A stretch of DNA of 64,000 nucleotides from Paenibacillus phoenicis (lineage in GTDB: Bacteria > Bacillota > Bacilli > Paenibacillales > Paenibacillaceae): assembly GCF_034718895.1 (NCBI RefSeq), contig NZ_JAYERP010000001.1:1054001-1118000 (forward strand). Direction: 5' to 3'. Position numbers and translations under genes: made by a program. This document shows, one piece after another, positions 8,168 to 16,869 of the stretch (positions within the stretch are counted from its first letter, which is position 1; the number at the start of each line of letters is the position of its first letter). The notes beneath the pieces are model-generated. The model was given only the letters and a program-made list of their open reading frames with translations, was not told where the DNA came from and did no database searches.

Positions 8168-8396
8168 GCGCTTTAATTCATCCAATTGTGAGAACGAATT
8201 GATCGAAAACTACTATATGAAAAAAGGCTAGAAAACGCTTGCTTTTTACCAAGTTGAGACATAAAATTGACATGACTCTGAAACAGAATGTTCACAAACA
8301 ATAGGCCGGAATGTGACCTCTTGCACGTTAGCATTCTACAACTTTTATTATTATTTCTATTTTTCCATTGCGATACGATTAAAGGGGTGGGCGATC

Positions 8397-10172
8397 TTGA
8401 TTAGTCAATTGTCTTGGAAGATCGGTGGACAGCAGGGAGAGGGCGTTGAAAGTACAGACCGGATTTTTTCGACGGCTTTGAACCGGCTGGGATATTATTT
8501 GTACGGGTATCGGCATTTCTCCTCCCGTATCAAAGGCGGTCATACGAATAACAAAATCCGGATCAGTACCAAGCCAATTCGTGCGATTTCCGACGACTTG
8601 GACATTTTAGTCGCTTTTGACCAAGAAAGTATCGATTTGAATGCACATGAACTGCGCGGCGGCGGGGTTATTGTAGCGGACGCTAAGTTTAACCCGACCG
8701 TACCGGAGGGCGTGGATGCCCGTTTGTTCCCGGTGCCGATTACGAGCATTGCCGAAGAGCTTGGAACTTCGCTGATGAAGAACATGGTTGCTTCCGGTGC
8801 ATCGTGGGCGCTGCTCGGTCTTCCGCTTGAGGTATTTAACAAAGCGGTGGAAGAAGAGTTCGGCCGCAAAGGACCTGCGATTGTTGAGAAAAATATCGAA
8901 GCAGTTAAACGGGGCGCGGATTTCGTGCTTGAGCTTGCTGGAGGACCTCTGGAGGAGTTTAGACTCGAGCCGGCGGATGGCAAGCAGAAGCTGTTTATGA
9001 TCGGTAACGAAGCGATTGGGCTGGGGGCCGTTGCGGCAGGTTGCCGAATCATGAGTGCTTACCCGATTACCCCTGCTTCTGAAATTATGGAATATTTAAT
9101 TAAGAAATTGCCGAAATTTGGCGGTACGGTTATTCAGACGGAAGACGAAATTGCAGCTATTACGATGGCGATTGGTTCGAGTTATGCGGGCGTCCGTTCG
9201 ATGACTGCGTCGGCGGGACCCGGCTTGTCCCTGATGATGGAAGCAATCGGACTGGCTGGCATGACCGAAACGCCGGTCGTGATCATCGATACGCAACGGG
9301 GCGGCCCAAGTACAGGTCTGCCGACGAAGCAGGAGCAAAGCGATATCAACGCACTCATCTACGGTACCCATGGGGAAATTCCAAAGATCGTGATCGCGCC
9401 GAGTTCGATCGAAGAGTGCTTCTACGATACGGTAGAGGCCTTCAACCTGGCTGATAAATATCAAGTGCCTGTTATCGTGGCTACGGACTTGCAGTTATCC
9501 CTCGGGAAGCAGTCCTGCGAAATGCTCGATTTCAACAAAGTCACGATCGATCGCGGTTACCTTGTGAAGGATATTCCGGACCGTGAGGATTCAAGCATGT
9601 TCAACCGCTACGCCTTTACGGAAAACGGGATCTCCCCGCGGGTGCTGCCGGGCGAGAAGAACGGCATTCACCATGTGACTGGGGTTGAACACGACGAATC
9701 CGGCCGTCCGTCGGAAAGTCCGGTGAACCGGAAGAAAATGATGGATAAGCGGTTGCGGAAGCTGGCCCAATTGGAAGTCACGAATCCGATTCACCTGCAA
9801 GCCCCGCATACTGAACCGGATCTGCTGATCATCGGCATGGGCTCCACGGGGGGTACGATTGATCAAGCCCGCATCCGTCTGTCGGAGGACGGCTTGAAGA
9901 CGAACCACATGACGGTGCGCTTGCTGCATCCGTTCCCCACGGAGCAAGTACTACCGCAAATTGAGAAGGCGAAGAAAGTGGTTGTCCTAGAGAACAACGC
10001 AACAGGCCAGTTGGCTAACCTGATTAAACAAAACGTAGGTTACCACGACAAAATCGTGAATGTCCTGAAATATAACGGCAATCCGTTCCTTCCTTCGGAA
10101 GTCTACGAAGAGTGCAAGAAGGCAGCCGGGAAGAAAGCGCAGGAGGAGTTGGTGAAAAATGGCAACGTTTAA
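8397..10172 (+). CDS. korA: 2-oxoacid:acceptor (ferredoxin) oxidoreductase, alpha subunit with fused gamma domain
   Basis: With korB it oxidatively decarboxylates a 2-oxoacid (2-oxoglutarate in the best-known homologues) to the acyl-CoA, passing electrons to ferredoxin. The first ~190 residues form the gamma domain (WKIGGQQGEGVEST, SSRIKGGHTN), followed by the alpha pyrimidine-binding domain (MSAYPITPASEIMEYL, QTEDEIAAI) and the alpha C-terminal domain. The start is a TTG at 8397 eight bases after AAAGGGGTGG; an upstream ATG-free extension to 8313 lacks homology-like features. The 591-residue length fits the fused class. korA overlaps korB by 14 nt, so the two are translationally coupled. Confidence 0.93.
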   Translation: MISQLSWKIGGQQGEGVESTDRIFSTALNRLGYYLYGYRHFSSRIKGGHTNNKIRISTKPIRAISDDLDILVAFDQESIDLNAHELRGGGVIVADAKFNPTVPEGVDARLFPVPITSIAEELGTSLMKNMVASGASWALLGLPLEVFNKAVEEEFGRKGPAIVEKNIEAVKRGADFVLELAGGPLEEFRLEPADGKQKLFMIGNEAIGLGAVAAGCRIMSAYPITPASEIMEYLIKKLPKFGGTVIQTEDEIAAITMAIGSSYAGVRSMTASAGPGLSLMMEAIGLAGMTETPVVIIDTQRGGPSTGLPTKQEQSDINALIYGTHGEIPKIVIAPSSIEECFYDTVEAFNLADKYQVPVIVATDLQLSLGKQSCEMLDFNKVTIDRGYLVKDIPDREDSSMFNRYAFTENGISPRVLPGEKNGIHHVTGVEHDESGRPSESPVNRKKMMDKRLRKLAQLEVTNPIHLQAPHTEPDLLIIGMGSTGGTIDQARIRLSEDGLKTNHMTVRLLHPFPTEQVLPQIEKAKKVVVLENNATGQLANLIKQNVGYHDKIVNVLKYNGNPFLPSEVYEECKKAAGKKAQEELVKNGNV

Positions 10173-11025
10173 AGATTTCCGTAACAACGTTAAACCTAAC
10201 TGGTGTCCGGGCTGCGGCGATTTCTCCATTCAAGCCGCAATCCAACGCGCTGCAGCGAATGTGGGTCTTGAGCCAGAGCAACTTGCCGTGATTTCCGGGA
10301 TCGGCTGCTCCGGACGGATCTCCGGATATATCAACGCTTACGGATTGCACGGGATTCACGGCCGTGCGCTGCCGATCGCCCAAGGTGTAAAGCTGGCCAA
10401 CCGCGACCTGACCGTCATCGCTTCAGGCGGCGACGGCGACGGCTTCGCGATTGGGATGGGGCACACGGTACACGCAATTCGCCGAAACATCAACATCACT
10501 TACATTGTCATGGACAACCAAATTTACGGGTTGACCAAAGGGCAAACCTCCCCGCGCAGCGGTGAAGGCTTTAAGACGAAGAGTACGCCGGAAGGCTCGG
10601 TAGAATCGACTTTGTCTCCGCTCGAAATCGCTCTGGCGTCCGGTGCCACCTTCGTGGCTCAATCGTTCTCCAGCGATCTGAAGCAGCTGACTTCTTTGAT
10701 CGAGCAAGGCATCCAGCATGAAGGCTTCTCCTTGATCAACGTGTTTAGCCCGTGCGTCACCTTTAACAAGGTAAATACGTACGATTGGTTCAAAGAGAAC
10801 ATCATCAATCTCGAGACCGTTCCAGATTATGATCCAAGCAACCGGGCGATGGCCATGGCGAAGCTGATGGAGACAAACGGCATGATCACCGGATTGATCT
10901 ATCAGAACAAAGAGAAGAAATGCTACGAAGATCTGGTTCACGGCTTTAAGAAAGAGCCGCTGGTCCATCAATCGCTGGCACTTTCTGAAAGCGAGTTTGA
11001 CAATCTTGTTGCAGAATTCAAATAA
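10159..11025 (+). CDS. korB: 2-oxoacid:ferredoxin oxidoreductase, beta subunit
   Basis: The thiamine-pyrophosphate-binding partner of KorA (288 residues). It has an N-terminal CxxC (NWCPGCG, Cys16 and Cys19) expected to help hold a [4Fe-4S] cluster and the TPP/Mg motif GDGDGFAIGMGH (91-102) ending in MDNQIYGLTKGQTSPRS. The start ATG lies inside the end of korA (14-nt overlap). The subunit set alpha-gamma plus beta, without a ferredoxin-domain delta subunit, is the two-subunit Kor type found in many aerobic bacteria and archaea. A terminator follows. Confidence 0.95.
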   Translation: MATFKDFRNNVKPNWCPGCGDFSIQAAIQRAAANVGLEPEQLAVISGIGCSGRISGYINAYGLHGIHGRALPIAQGVKLANRDLTVIASGGDGDGFAIGMGHTVHAIRRNINITYIVMDNQIYGLTKGQTSPRSGEGFKTKSTPEGSVESTLSPLEIALASGATFVAQSFSSDLKQLTSLIEQGIQHEGFSLINVFSPCVTFNKVNTYDWFKENIINLETVPDYDPSNRAMAMAKLMETNGMITGLIYQNKEKKCYEDLVHGFKKEPLVHQSLALSESEFDNLVAEFK

Positions 11026-11031
11026 TCAGGT

Positions 11032-11066
11032 GAAAGGTGTCCATTTCTGGTGGACGCCTTTTCCTT
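11032..11066 (+). terminator. korAB intrinsic terminator
   Basis: AAAGGTGTCCA pairs with TGGACGCCTTT, followed by a T-rich tract. Confidence 0.8.
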
Positions 11067-11145
11067 TTTTTCGCCATTAGGTGTATAATGAGTAGCGATG
11101 TGAATCGTCATCGATATAGAGAATATACGAGGAGTGTTTGTAGAC

Positions 11146-11718
11146 ATGAGCAAAACTGTACCTGTCGGCGTATCCGCGCGTCATATCCATTTGACGCAGG
11201 AGCACATTGAAATTTTGTTTGGACAAGGCTATCAATTAACGGAATTCAAACCGCTGTCCCAACCGGGACAATTTGCTGCGAACGAACAAGTGGCAGTCAT
11301 CGGACCAAAAGGACAGTTCGATAAAGTTCGCATTTTGGGTCCAGCCCGTCCGGCGTCCCAACTGGAAATTTCCCGTACGGATTCCTTTGCGCTTGGGGTT
11401 AAAGCTCCGGTGCGCGAATCGGGCAACATTGAAGGCACGCCTGGCATCAAGGTGAAAGGCCCTGCCGGCGAAATCGAATTGGAGCAAGGCGTGATCGTCG
11501 CTGCTCGCCATATTCACTTCCATACTTCCGATGCTGAGAAATGGGGCATTAAAGACAAGCAACTGCTGAAAGTTCGTTTGAGCGGAGAACGTGGTTTGGT
11601 GTTGGAGAACGTCATTGCGCGCGTATCTGACAACTTTGCCCTCGATATGCATATCGATACGGACGAAGCGAACGCTGCCGGTGCGAAAACAGGCGACACG
11701 GCAGAAATCATCGACTAA
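11146..11718 (+). CDS. pduL: PduL-type phosphate acyltransferase (phosphotransacylase)
   Basis: PduL enzymes interconvert acyl-CoA and acyl phosphate (propionyl- or acetyl-CoA). The 190-residue protein has both Zn-binding histidine clusters of the family, SARHIHLT near the start and AARHIHFHT in the second half, and the duplicated barrel layout. ATG 11146 is chosen (MSKTVPVGVSARHIHL); a GTG at 11134 inside the ribosome site GAGGAG is less likely. A TATAAT at 11084-11089 may be its -10 box. No microcompartment shell gene is nearby, so this is a free enzyme; downstream of korAB it could turn an acyl-CoA product into acyl phosphate (inference). Confidence 0.9.
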   Translation: MSKTVPVGVSARHIHLTQEHIEILFGQGYQLTEFKPLSQPGQFAANEQVAVIGPKGQFDKVRILGPARPASQLEISRTDSFALGVKAPVRESGNIEGTPGIKVKGPAGEIELEQGVIVAARHIHFHTSDAEKWGIKDKQLLKVRLSGERGLVLENVIARVSDNFALDMHIDTDEANAAGAKTGDTAEIID

Positions 11719-11741
11719 TCGGTTACACTTGAAAAAAAAGC

Positions 11742-11787
11742 AAAGGGCTTGCCCAGCGGCTGTAAATGCCGTGGGGCAAGCCCTTTT
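11742..11787. terminator. Bidirectional terminator between pduL and spoVAD
   Basis: AAAGGGCTTGCCC pairs with GGGCAAGCCCTTT, with an A run on one side and a T run on the other, serving both converging genes. Confidence 0.9.
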
Positions 11788-11800
11788 TGGTGTGAACAGC

Positions 11801-12805
11801 TTAAGCTTCGATGGACACCGCGTGGGCGATGCAGGGGATGCTTTCGCCTTGCTGGTAGGAGAGCGGAGAGAGCAACGCCCCGGTGGCCACGACGAGGATT
11901 CGTTTTAATTCCCCGCGTTTCATCCGGTTCAGAAGATGACCGTAGGTGACGACGGCGGAGCAGGCGCATCCGCTGGCGCCGGCTTGAACTTGTTGCTTCT
12001 CGTAGTCGTAAATCATCATGCCGCAGTCCATGTAGGTCGTCTGCTTGATGGGGAAATTGTGCCGGACGAACAAATCGTTCGCGATGGCATATCCGACTTT
12101 GGACAAGTCCCCGGTGACGATCAGGTCATAGTAAGACGGCTCGATCTCTAAGTCGCGGAAGTGGGCCTGGATCGTATCGACGGCTGCCGGTGCCATTGCA
12201 GCGCCCATATTAAATGGGTCGGTGATGCCCATATCGATGACTTTGCCCATGGTAGCTGACGTCACCGAAGGACCGTCCCCTTCAGGGGATAACACGACAG
12301 AGCCTGACCCGGTGACCGTAAACTGGGCGGTAGGCGGCTTCTGCGATCCGTATTCCGTCGGGTAGCGGAATTGCTTCTCCACACTGGCGTTATGACTGCA
12401 GGTTCCGGCTATGGCATATTTCGCGCCTCCCGAATTGACAACGTAGGCGGCCATCGCCAGCGTCTGCATCGAGGTCGAGCAAGCGCCAAACATGCCGATA
12501 TACGGAATGCTTAACGTCCGTGCGGCGAAGCTGTTGCTGATGATCTGATTCATCAAATCGCCGCCGAAATAGAACTGAATCTGTTCCTTGGTTAACCCAG
12601 CATGTTTAATCGCCAGCTGCGCTGATTCTTCGAGCAGCGTCTTTTCGGCTTTTTCCCAGCTGTCTTGGCCGATATAGAGGTCGGCATGGATAATATCAAA
12701 ATCTTCAGCGAGCGGTCCTTGGCCTTCAAAGGGACCCACAACGGTAGCGGTGCTAATGATTTTGGGTTTATTTTCAAATACCCAGCTTTGATGGCCTTTC
12801 AGCAT
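11801..12805 (-). CDS. spoVAD: Stage V sporulation protein AD
   Basis: SpoVAD is the thiolase-fold, DPA-binding component of the SpoVA channel that loads Ca-dipicolinate into spores and releases it at germination. The 334-residue product has the family features: GACSTSMQTLAMAA, AGTCSHNASVEKQFRYPTEY and TTYMDCGMMIYD. ATG 12805 is chosen because GGAGGTGGG, inside the end of spoVAC, sits about seven bases upstream; the spoVAC stop is one base before this start. Order DUF421-spoVAC-spoVAD resembles the mobile spoVA2mob-type operons rather than the hexacistronic spoVA operon. A spoVAE gene does not follow; the terminator does. Confidence 0.95.
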   Translation of the reverse strand: MLKGHQSWVFENKPKIISTATVVGPFEGQGPLAEDFDIIHADLYIGQDSWEKAEKTLLEESAQLAIKHAGLTKEQIQFYFGGDLMNQIISNSFAARTLSIPYIGMFGACSTSMQTLAMAAYVVNSGGAKYAIAGTCSHNASVEKQFRYPTEYGSQKPPTAQFTVTGSGSVVLSPEGDGPSVTSATMGKVIDMGITDPFNMGAAMAPAAVDTIQAHFRDLEIEPSYYDLIVTGDLSKVGYAIANDLFVRHNFPIKQTTYMDCGMMIYDYEKQQVQAGASGCACSAVVTYGHLLNRMKRGELKRILVVATGALLSPLSYQQGESIPCIAHAVSIEA

Positions 12806-12806
12806 C

Positions 12807-13295
12807 TCAGTGCCCACCTCCGGCATACCCCGGGATAAACACCGCGTAAATCACCCCTATGATAAAAGCGGCCACCGTTCCAAACACAATGACGGGTCCG
12901 GCTAATTGGAACATTCCTGCGCTCACACCCAGCACCAGGCCTTCCGGCCGGTGCTCGATCGCCGTCGAGGCCATCGAGTTGGCAAAGCCGGTGACGGGGA
13001 CGGCGGTGCCTGCCCCGGACCACTGTGCAATTTTGTCATAGACGCCAAAGCTCGTGAGCAGCACGGACAAGATCACGAGAATGGCGACCGTCGGGTTGGC
13101 GGCTTCTTTTTCGCTCATATGAGCAAAATGGATAAAGGCCTGTCGGATACATTCTCCAAGCAGGCATATCAATCCGCCGACCAAAAAGGCTCTCAGACAA
13201 TTGACAGCCACCGGGCGCTTTGGTTCATGGGCATTTGCCAGCCGTTGATACTGCTGCTGCGTAGGAGTCAACTGCTTGTTTTTTTTCTTGGCCAT
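12807..13295 (-). CDS. spoVAC: Stage V sporulation protein AC
   Basis: SpoVAC is an inner-membrane component of the spore DPA channel, described as mechanosensitive in B. subtilis. The 162-residue protein has a charged N-terminus (MAKKKNKQLTPTQQQYQRLA) and several hydrophobic segments (CLRAFLVGGLICLLGECI, ILVILSVLLTSFGVYDKI, VFGTVAAFIIGVIYAVFI) with the conserved GAGTAVPVTGFANS. Its ribosome site ATAGGAGGATGGGAGC is strong. It sits 12 nt from the preceding DUF421 gene and is coupled to spoVAD. Confidence 0.95.
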   Translation of the reverse strand: MAKKKNKQLTPTQQQYQRLANAHEPKRPVAVNCLRAFLVGGLICLLGECIRQAFIHFAHMSEKEAANPTVAILVILSVLLTSFGVYDKIAQWSGAGTAVPVTGFANSMASTAIEHRPEGLVLGVSAGMFQLAGPVIVFGTVAAFIIGVIYAVFIPGYAGGGH

Positions 13296-13307
13296 GCTCC
13301 CATCCTC

Positions 13308-14168
13308 CTATTGGATTAATAACGGTTTGACTTGATCGATGACCTTCTGCAGCTTCACCGAACAATCGCCGTACAGTTTCTTGGCTTCTTCCTCGTCCGT
13401 CGAGAGAGCGAACATCTCCAGATCGGCTTCGCACTTCTTCAACTGGGCCAGCAAGACGGGTTTTTCTTGAGGCTGCGGCACGGTGATCTGGTCGTCGTAC
13501 AAATCGACATAAAGCTGGCCGTACGCATCAACCTGCCCTAAATTGACGTTATCCAGGGAAACGCCCAGCTTCTCAAGCTCGGTATTCAGCCACTTCCGGT
13601 TGAGTCCCAGTGTAGCGAGCGGCTCGTCCATAATTTTTCCGTCGATAATGACGGTTTGCGGCTCCGGCTGGGGAGCAACCTTGATCCCCAAGTGAGCCGG
13701 CGTAATCGGCTGATATTCGTTCTTCAGCATCGCGTTGATTTGTCCATCGGGCTCCATGACCGCAAACTCGACTTCGGCCACTTTGAAAATGCTTTTCTTC
13801 CGCAGCTGTTCCATGAGCTCTTCGTTGGTCAGCTTTTCCTTCTTCAGATTCTCCTCCAGAATCTTGCCATCCTTGATCAGCACGGTGCTGCTGCTGTCGA
13901 TCATATCCCGTGCTTTCTTGCTTTTGAGCTGCAAAAATTCGATGCCAAGCGATACGAGAAACCAGACGGTAACGGCAATTAGCCCGAGATACCAGTCTGT
14001 ATTAATATCCAGGGAGATGTAGGCGGTAATACTCCCAATCGTAATCCCGGTGATGTATTCAAAGAAGGAAAGCTGTGAAATTTGCCTCTTTCCGAGCAGC
14101 CGGGTGAGCACAAATAACACGACGACGGCCACCAACGTTCGGACGATAACTTCCAACCACATTGGCAT
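13308..14168 (-). CDS. YetF-like DUF421 membrane protein with C-terminal DUF1657-like domain
   Basis: A 286-residue protein with N-terminal membrane helices (MWLEVIVRTLVAVVVLFVLT, YLGLIAVTVWFLVSLGIEFL), the DUF421 hallmark LLGKRQISQLSFFEYITGI, and a soluble alpha-beta part. The last ~50 residues (LAQLKKCEADLEMFALST, then EEAKKLYGDC) match the separate small DUF1657 protein encoded divergently at 14342. ATG 14168 is preferred: AAAGGAG lies eight bases before it. Similar DUF421-DUF1657 fusions sit next to spoVAC/spoVAD in spoVA2mob operons linked to spore heat resistance in Bacillus. The molecular role is unknown; a place in the spore inner membrane is likely. Confidence 0.85.
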   Translation of the reverse strand: MPMWLEVIVRTLVAVVVLFVLTRLLGKRQISQLSFFEYITGITIGSITAYISLDINTDWYLGLIAVTVWFLVSLGIEFLQLKSKKARDMIDSSSTVLIKDGKILEENLKKEKLTNEELMEQLRKKSIFKVAEVEFAVMEPDGQINAMLKNEYQPITPAHLGIKVAPQPEPQTVIIDGKIMDEPLATLGLNRKWLNTELEKLGVSLDNVNLGQVDAYGQLYVDLYDDQITVPQPQEKPVLLAQLKKCEADLEMFALSTDEEEAKKLYGDCSVKLQKVIDQVKPLLIQ

Positions 14169-14341
14169 GGGGAATACTCCTTTCGTAGACAATCCAAGGC
14201 GAGATATCCCAATTATGCGCGGGGATGCGTAAATTTACTAAGGTAATATGTGGAAGGGGAACAGGGCGTATGAATCAATTTCGAGCAGGTGAAATTATGC
14301 ATTGTTCATAAGCAACATGCCAAAACAAAGGTGGTGAAATT

Positions 14342-14548
14342 GTGACAGTAGCATCTCAAGTCAAAACGGCCTTAGCTTCGTTAAAAAGCGCGCAAGCGAG
14401 CCTGGAGCAATTCGCGTTAAGCACGCAAAACCAGCAAGCGAAGGATCTGTTTACGCAATGCGCGCAACAAACGCAGCAAATCGTAACGCAAGTGGAAAGC
14501 CGCGTAGCGCAGCTGGAAAGCGAAGAACCTCAATACAAGGGATTCTAA
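14342..14548 (+). CDS. Small DUF1657 protein
   Basis: A 68-residue, mostly helical, Gln/Ala-rich protein (VASQVKTALASLKSAQASLE...QFALST) of the DUF1657 family. It starts with GTG after AAAGGTGG and is followed by a terminator. It is transcribed away from the DUF421-spoVAC-spoVAD genes and shares their intergenic region. Members of this family are recurrent partners of spoVA-type cassettes, so a sporulation or germination role is inferred. The molecular function is unknown. Confidence 0.85.
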   Translation: MTVASQVKTALASLKSAQASLEQFALSTQNQQAKDLFTQCAQQTQQIVTQVESRVAQLESEEPQYKGF

Positions 14549-14561
14549 CTGTGATTAGAAA

Positions 14562-14590
14562 GGACCCGTTCATTCGAACGGGTCTATTTG
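14562..14590 (+). terminator. Terminator-like hairpin after the DUF1657 gene
   Basis: GACCCGTTC pairs perfectly with GAACGGGTC across ATTC; the downstream T tract (TATTTG) is weak. Confidence 0.65.
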
Positions 14591-14723
14591 CGTTTCCACG
14601 TATACGGCGTTTATCTGGATATCGAAGCCTGGCCATGTTATAATTTAGTGTAATGCATTTTTATGAATGATAACGATGCCCATATGGAACGAAGATAGAT
14701 CAGGTAAAGGAGTGAACGGGCAC

Positions 14724-16274
14724 ATGGCTAAGGAAACGAAAGATTACGCCAAATACTTTGACTTCTCGGACGCCCGGGTCATTTCGGAGGATGAGCGAGG
14801 GAAGAAAATCCGAATCCGTGGCCGGGATATTCAAATTTTGTCCGAGCCGAACCAACGCAAAGAGAAACAACGCGGGAAAGAAGACGTGAAGGTGCTGTAT
14901 GAAAATGCCGTTCCCGAAGAACTGAAGGGGATTGGCGTTGGCAAGCATTATATCGTCTATACGTTTGGCTGCCAGATGAACGAGCATGACACCGAAACGA
15001 TCAAAGGTTTGCTGGAGCAGATGGGCTACCGTGCGACCGAGGACCGCAAAGTGGCGGACATTATCTTGCTGAATACTTGCGCGATTCGGGAGAACGCAGA
15101 GGATAAGGTGTTTGGTGAGCTGGGTCACCTGAAGAGTCTCAAGACGGAGAAGCCGGATCTGCTGCTGGGCGTTTGCGGCTGTATGTCGCAGGAGGAAGGT
15201 GTCGTGAAGCGGATCCTGCAGAAGCACAGTTTTGTGGATATGATCTTCGGGACGCACAACATTCACCGTTTGCCATATCTCATTCAAGAAGCTTTGTTCA
15301 GCAAAGAGATGGTGGTTGAGGTCTGGTCCAAGGAAGGCGACATCATCGAGAACCTGCCGAAGAAGCGCGAAGGCATGCGGGCATGGGTGAACATCATGTA
15401 CGGGTGCGACAAGTTCTGTACGTATTGCATCGTGCCGTTTACGCGGGGCAAGGAGCGCAGCCGCCGTCCGGAGGACGTCATTGCCGAAGTTCGTGAGCTG
15501 GCGCGTCAGGGCTATAAAGAGATTACGCTGCTGGGGCAAAATGTCAACGCCTACGGTAAGGACTTTACCGATATCAACTATACGTTTGCGAATCTGATGG
15601 ACGATATCCGTCAAATCGATATTCCGCGCGTTCGGTTTACGACATCGCATCCACGCGATTTTGACGATGCGCTGATCGATGTTCTGGCCAAAGGCGGAAA
15701 TCTGGTGGAGCACATTCATCTGCCAGTTCAATCGGGCAGCAGCGAAGTGCTGAAGAAGATGAGCCGCAAATATACCCGTGAACATTACCTTGAACTGGTG
15801 CGTAAAATCAAGGCGAAAATTCCAAACGTCGTCCTCACCACGGACATTATCGTTGGATTCCCGGGTGAAACCGAGGAGCAGTTCGAGGAAACGCTGTCCC
15901 TCGTACGCGAGGTAGGGTACGATTCGGCGTATACATTTATCTACTCGCCACGGGAAGGCACGCCGGCTGCCGTCATGGAAGACAACGTCCCGATGGAAGT
16001 GAAGAAAGCGCGGCTGACGAAGTTAAACGATACCATTAACGAATTCAGCCGCAACAGTAACGAAGCGTTGCGCGGACAGATCGTTGAGGTGCTGGTCGAA
16101 GGCCAGAGCAAAAACAACGCCCATATGTTATCCGGACGTACACGCACCAACAAGCTTGTCCATTTTGAGGGCGGAACGGAATTGATCGGAACGTTTGTCC
16201 AGGTGGAGATTACCGATCCGATGACTTGGTACATCAAAGGCAAGCTCGTAGAGCAAACCGCCAAATTGGCGTAA
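14724..16274 (+). CDS. miaB: tRNA (N6-isopentenyladenosine(37)-C2)-methylthiotransferase MiaB
   Basis: A radical-SAM enzyme that adds a methylthio group to i6A37 of tRNAs reading UNN codons. The 516-residue protein carries the N-terminal cluster cysteines Cys83 (FGCQMNEHD), Cys119 (NTCAIREN) and Cys153 (CGCMSQ), the radical-SAM motif Cys228-x3-Cys232-x2-Cys235 ([13 protein letters not shown]) and a C-terminal TRAM domain. ATG 14724 follows AAAGGAGTG; the upstream ATG at 14667 has no ribosome site. The ~70-residue N-terminal extension before the UPF0004 domain is usual in Bacillales MiaB. ymcA follows directly, as in B. subtilis. Confidence 0.97.
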   Translation: MAKETKDYAKYFDFSDARVISEDERGKKIRIRGRDIQILSEPNQRKEKQRGKEDVKVLYENAVPEELKGIGVGKHYIVYTFGCQMNEHDTETIKGLLEQMGYRATEDRKVADIILLNTCAIRENAEDKVFGELGHLKSLKTEKPDLLLGVCGCMSQEEGVVKRILQKHSFVDMIFGTHNIHRLPYLIQEALFSKEMVVEVWSKEGDIIENLPKKREGMRAWVNIMYGCDKFCTYCIVPFTRGKERSRRPEDVIAEVRELARQGYKEITLLGQNVNAYGKDFTDINYTFANLMDDIRQIDIPRVRFTTSHPRDFDDALIDVLAKGGNLVEHIHLPVQSGSSEVLKKMSRKYTREHYLELVRKIKAKIPNVVLTTDIIVGFPGETEEQFEETLSLVREVGYDSAYTFIYSPREGTPAAVMEDNVPMEVKKARLTKLNDTINEFSRNSNEALRGQIVEVLVEGQSKNNAHMLSGRTRTNKLVHFEGGTELIGTFVQVEITDPMTWYIKGKLVEQTAKLA

Positions 16275-16294
16275 TGCAGGGGAGGTTATTGACA

Positions 16295-16747
16295 GTGGAA
16301 CAGCACAAAGATCAAACCGATTGCGGAATTCCGAAGTATGATTCGCGGGACCTGGTCATCCGCGAGGATATTATGAAGAAGGCCAAAGAGCTGGCTGAAC
16401 TGATCGGTACCAGTGAAGAGGTTCAGCAATTTCAGAAGGCGGAGAAGCTGATCCAGAAGCATGACCGCGTGCAGGCGTTGATCAGTGCAATTAAGAAGAA
16501 ACAGAAGGAAATCGTCGCATTTGAAACGTTCCAGAACCAAGCTATGGTGCAGAAGATCGAACGTGAAATCGAGGAGCTGCAGGACGAACTCGATCAGATT
16601 CCGCTCGTTACGGAGTTCCAGCAGAGCCAAAGCGATATCAATTATCTGCTCCAGCTCGTCGTTTCTGTCATCCGCGATACGGTAGCCAGCAAAGTGAACG
16701 TCGAGTCGGGCAGCGAGCCGGCTGTTTCATCCGGATACGGAGAGTAA
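16295..16747 (+). CDS. ymcA: RicA-like regulator YmcA (Ric/Y complex)
   Basis: YmcA (RicA) works with YlbF and YaaT as an FeS-bearing complex that stimulates RNase Y processing of mRNAs and favours biofilm, competence and sporulation. The 150-residue product is helical with the family features KKAKELAELIGTSEEVQQFQ, AEKLIQKHDRVQALI and IPLVTEFQQSQSDINYLLQLV. GTG 16295 is chosen because GGGGAGG lies nine bases upstream; the frame runs back into miaB. Placement right after miaB supports ymcA rather than the related ylbF. Its target rny is in the same window. Confidence 0.88.
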   Translation: MEQHKDQTDCGIPKYDSRDLVIREDIMKKAKELAELIGTSEEVQQFQKAEKLIQKHDRVQALISAIKKKQKEIVAFETFQNQAMVQKIEREIEELQDELDQIPLVTEFQQSQSDINYLLQLVVSVIRDTVASKVNVESGSEPAVSSGYGE

Positions 16748-16761
16748 TGCGAGGCAGTTGG

Positions 16762-16788
16762 TGCGGAGGCAACCCCTCCGCTTTTTTT
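16762..16788 (+). terminator. miaB-ymcA terminator
   Basis: GCGGAGG pairs with CCTCCGC across a short loop, followed by seven T. Confidence 0.85.
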
Positions 16789-16830
16789 CATCTTGTCTGT
16801 AATGATTGAAGCAACGTCGCATCGGAATAC

Positions 16831-16836
16831 TATAAT
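16831..16836 (+). promoter_or_regulatory. -10 box (TATAAT) of the thioesterase gene
   Basis: A consensus TATAAT stands 34 nt upstream of the ATG. The best -35 candidate, TTGAAG at 16806-16811, is 19 nt away, so the promoter is only moderately supported. Confidence 0.45.
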
Positions 16837-16869
16837 ATAAAGAGAAGCAAGGATAGGGGGGACACCGAG

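Noticed and set aside
8267..8303. Promoter at TTGACA 8267 for korA
   Set aside because: The -35 hexamer is perfect, but no acceptable -10 box lies at 16-18 nt.
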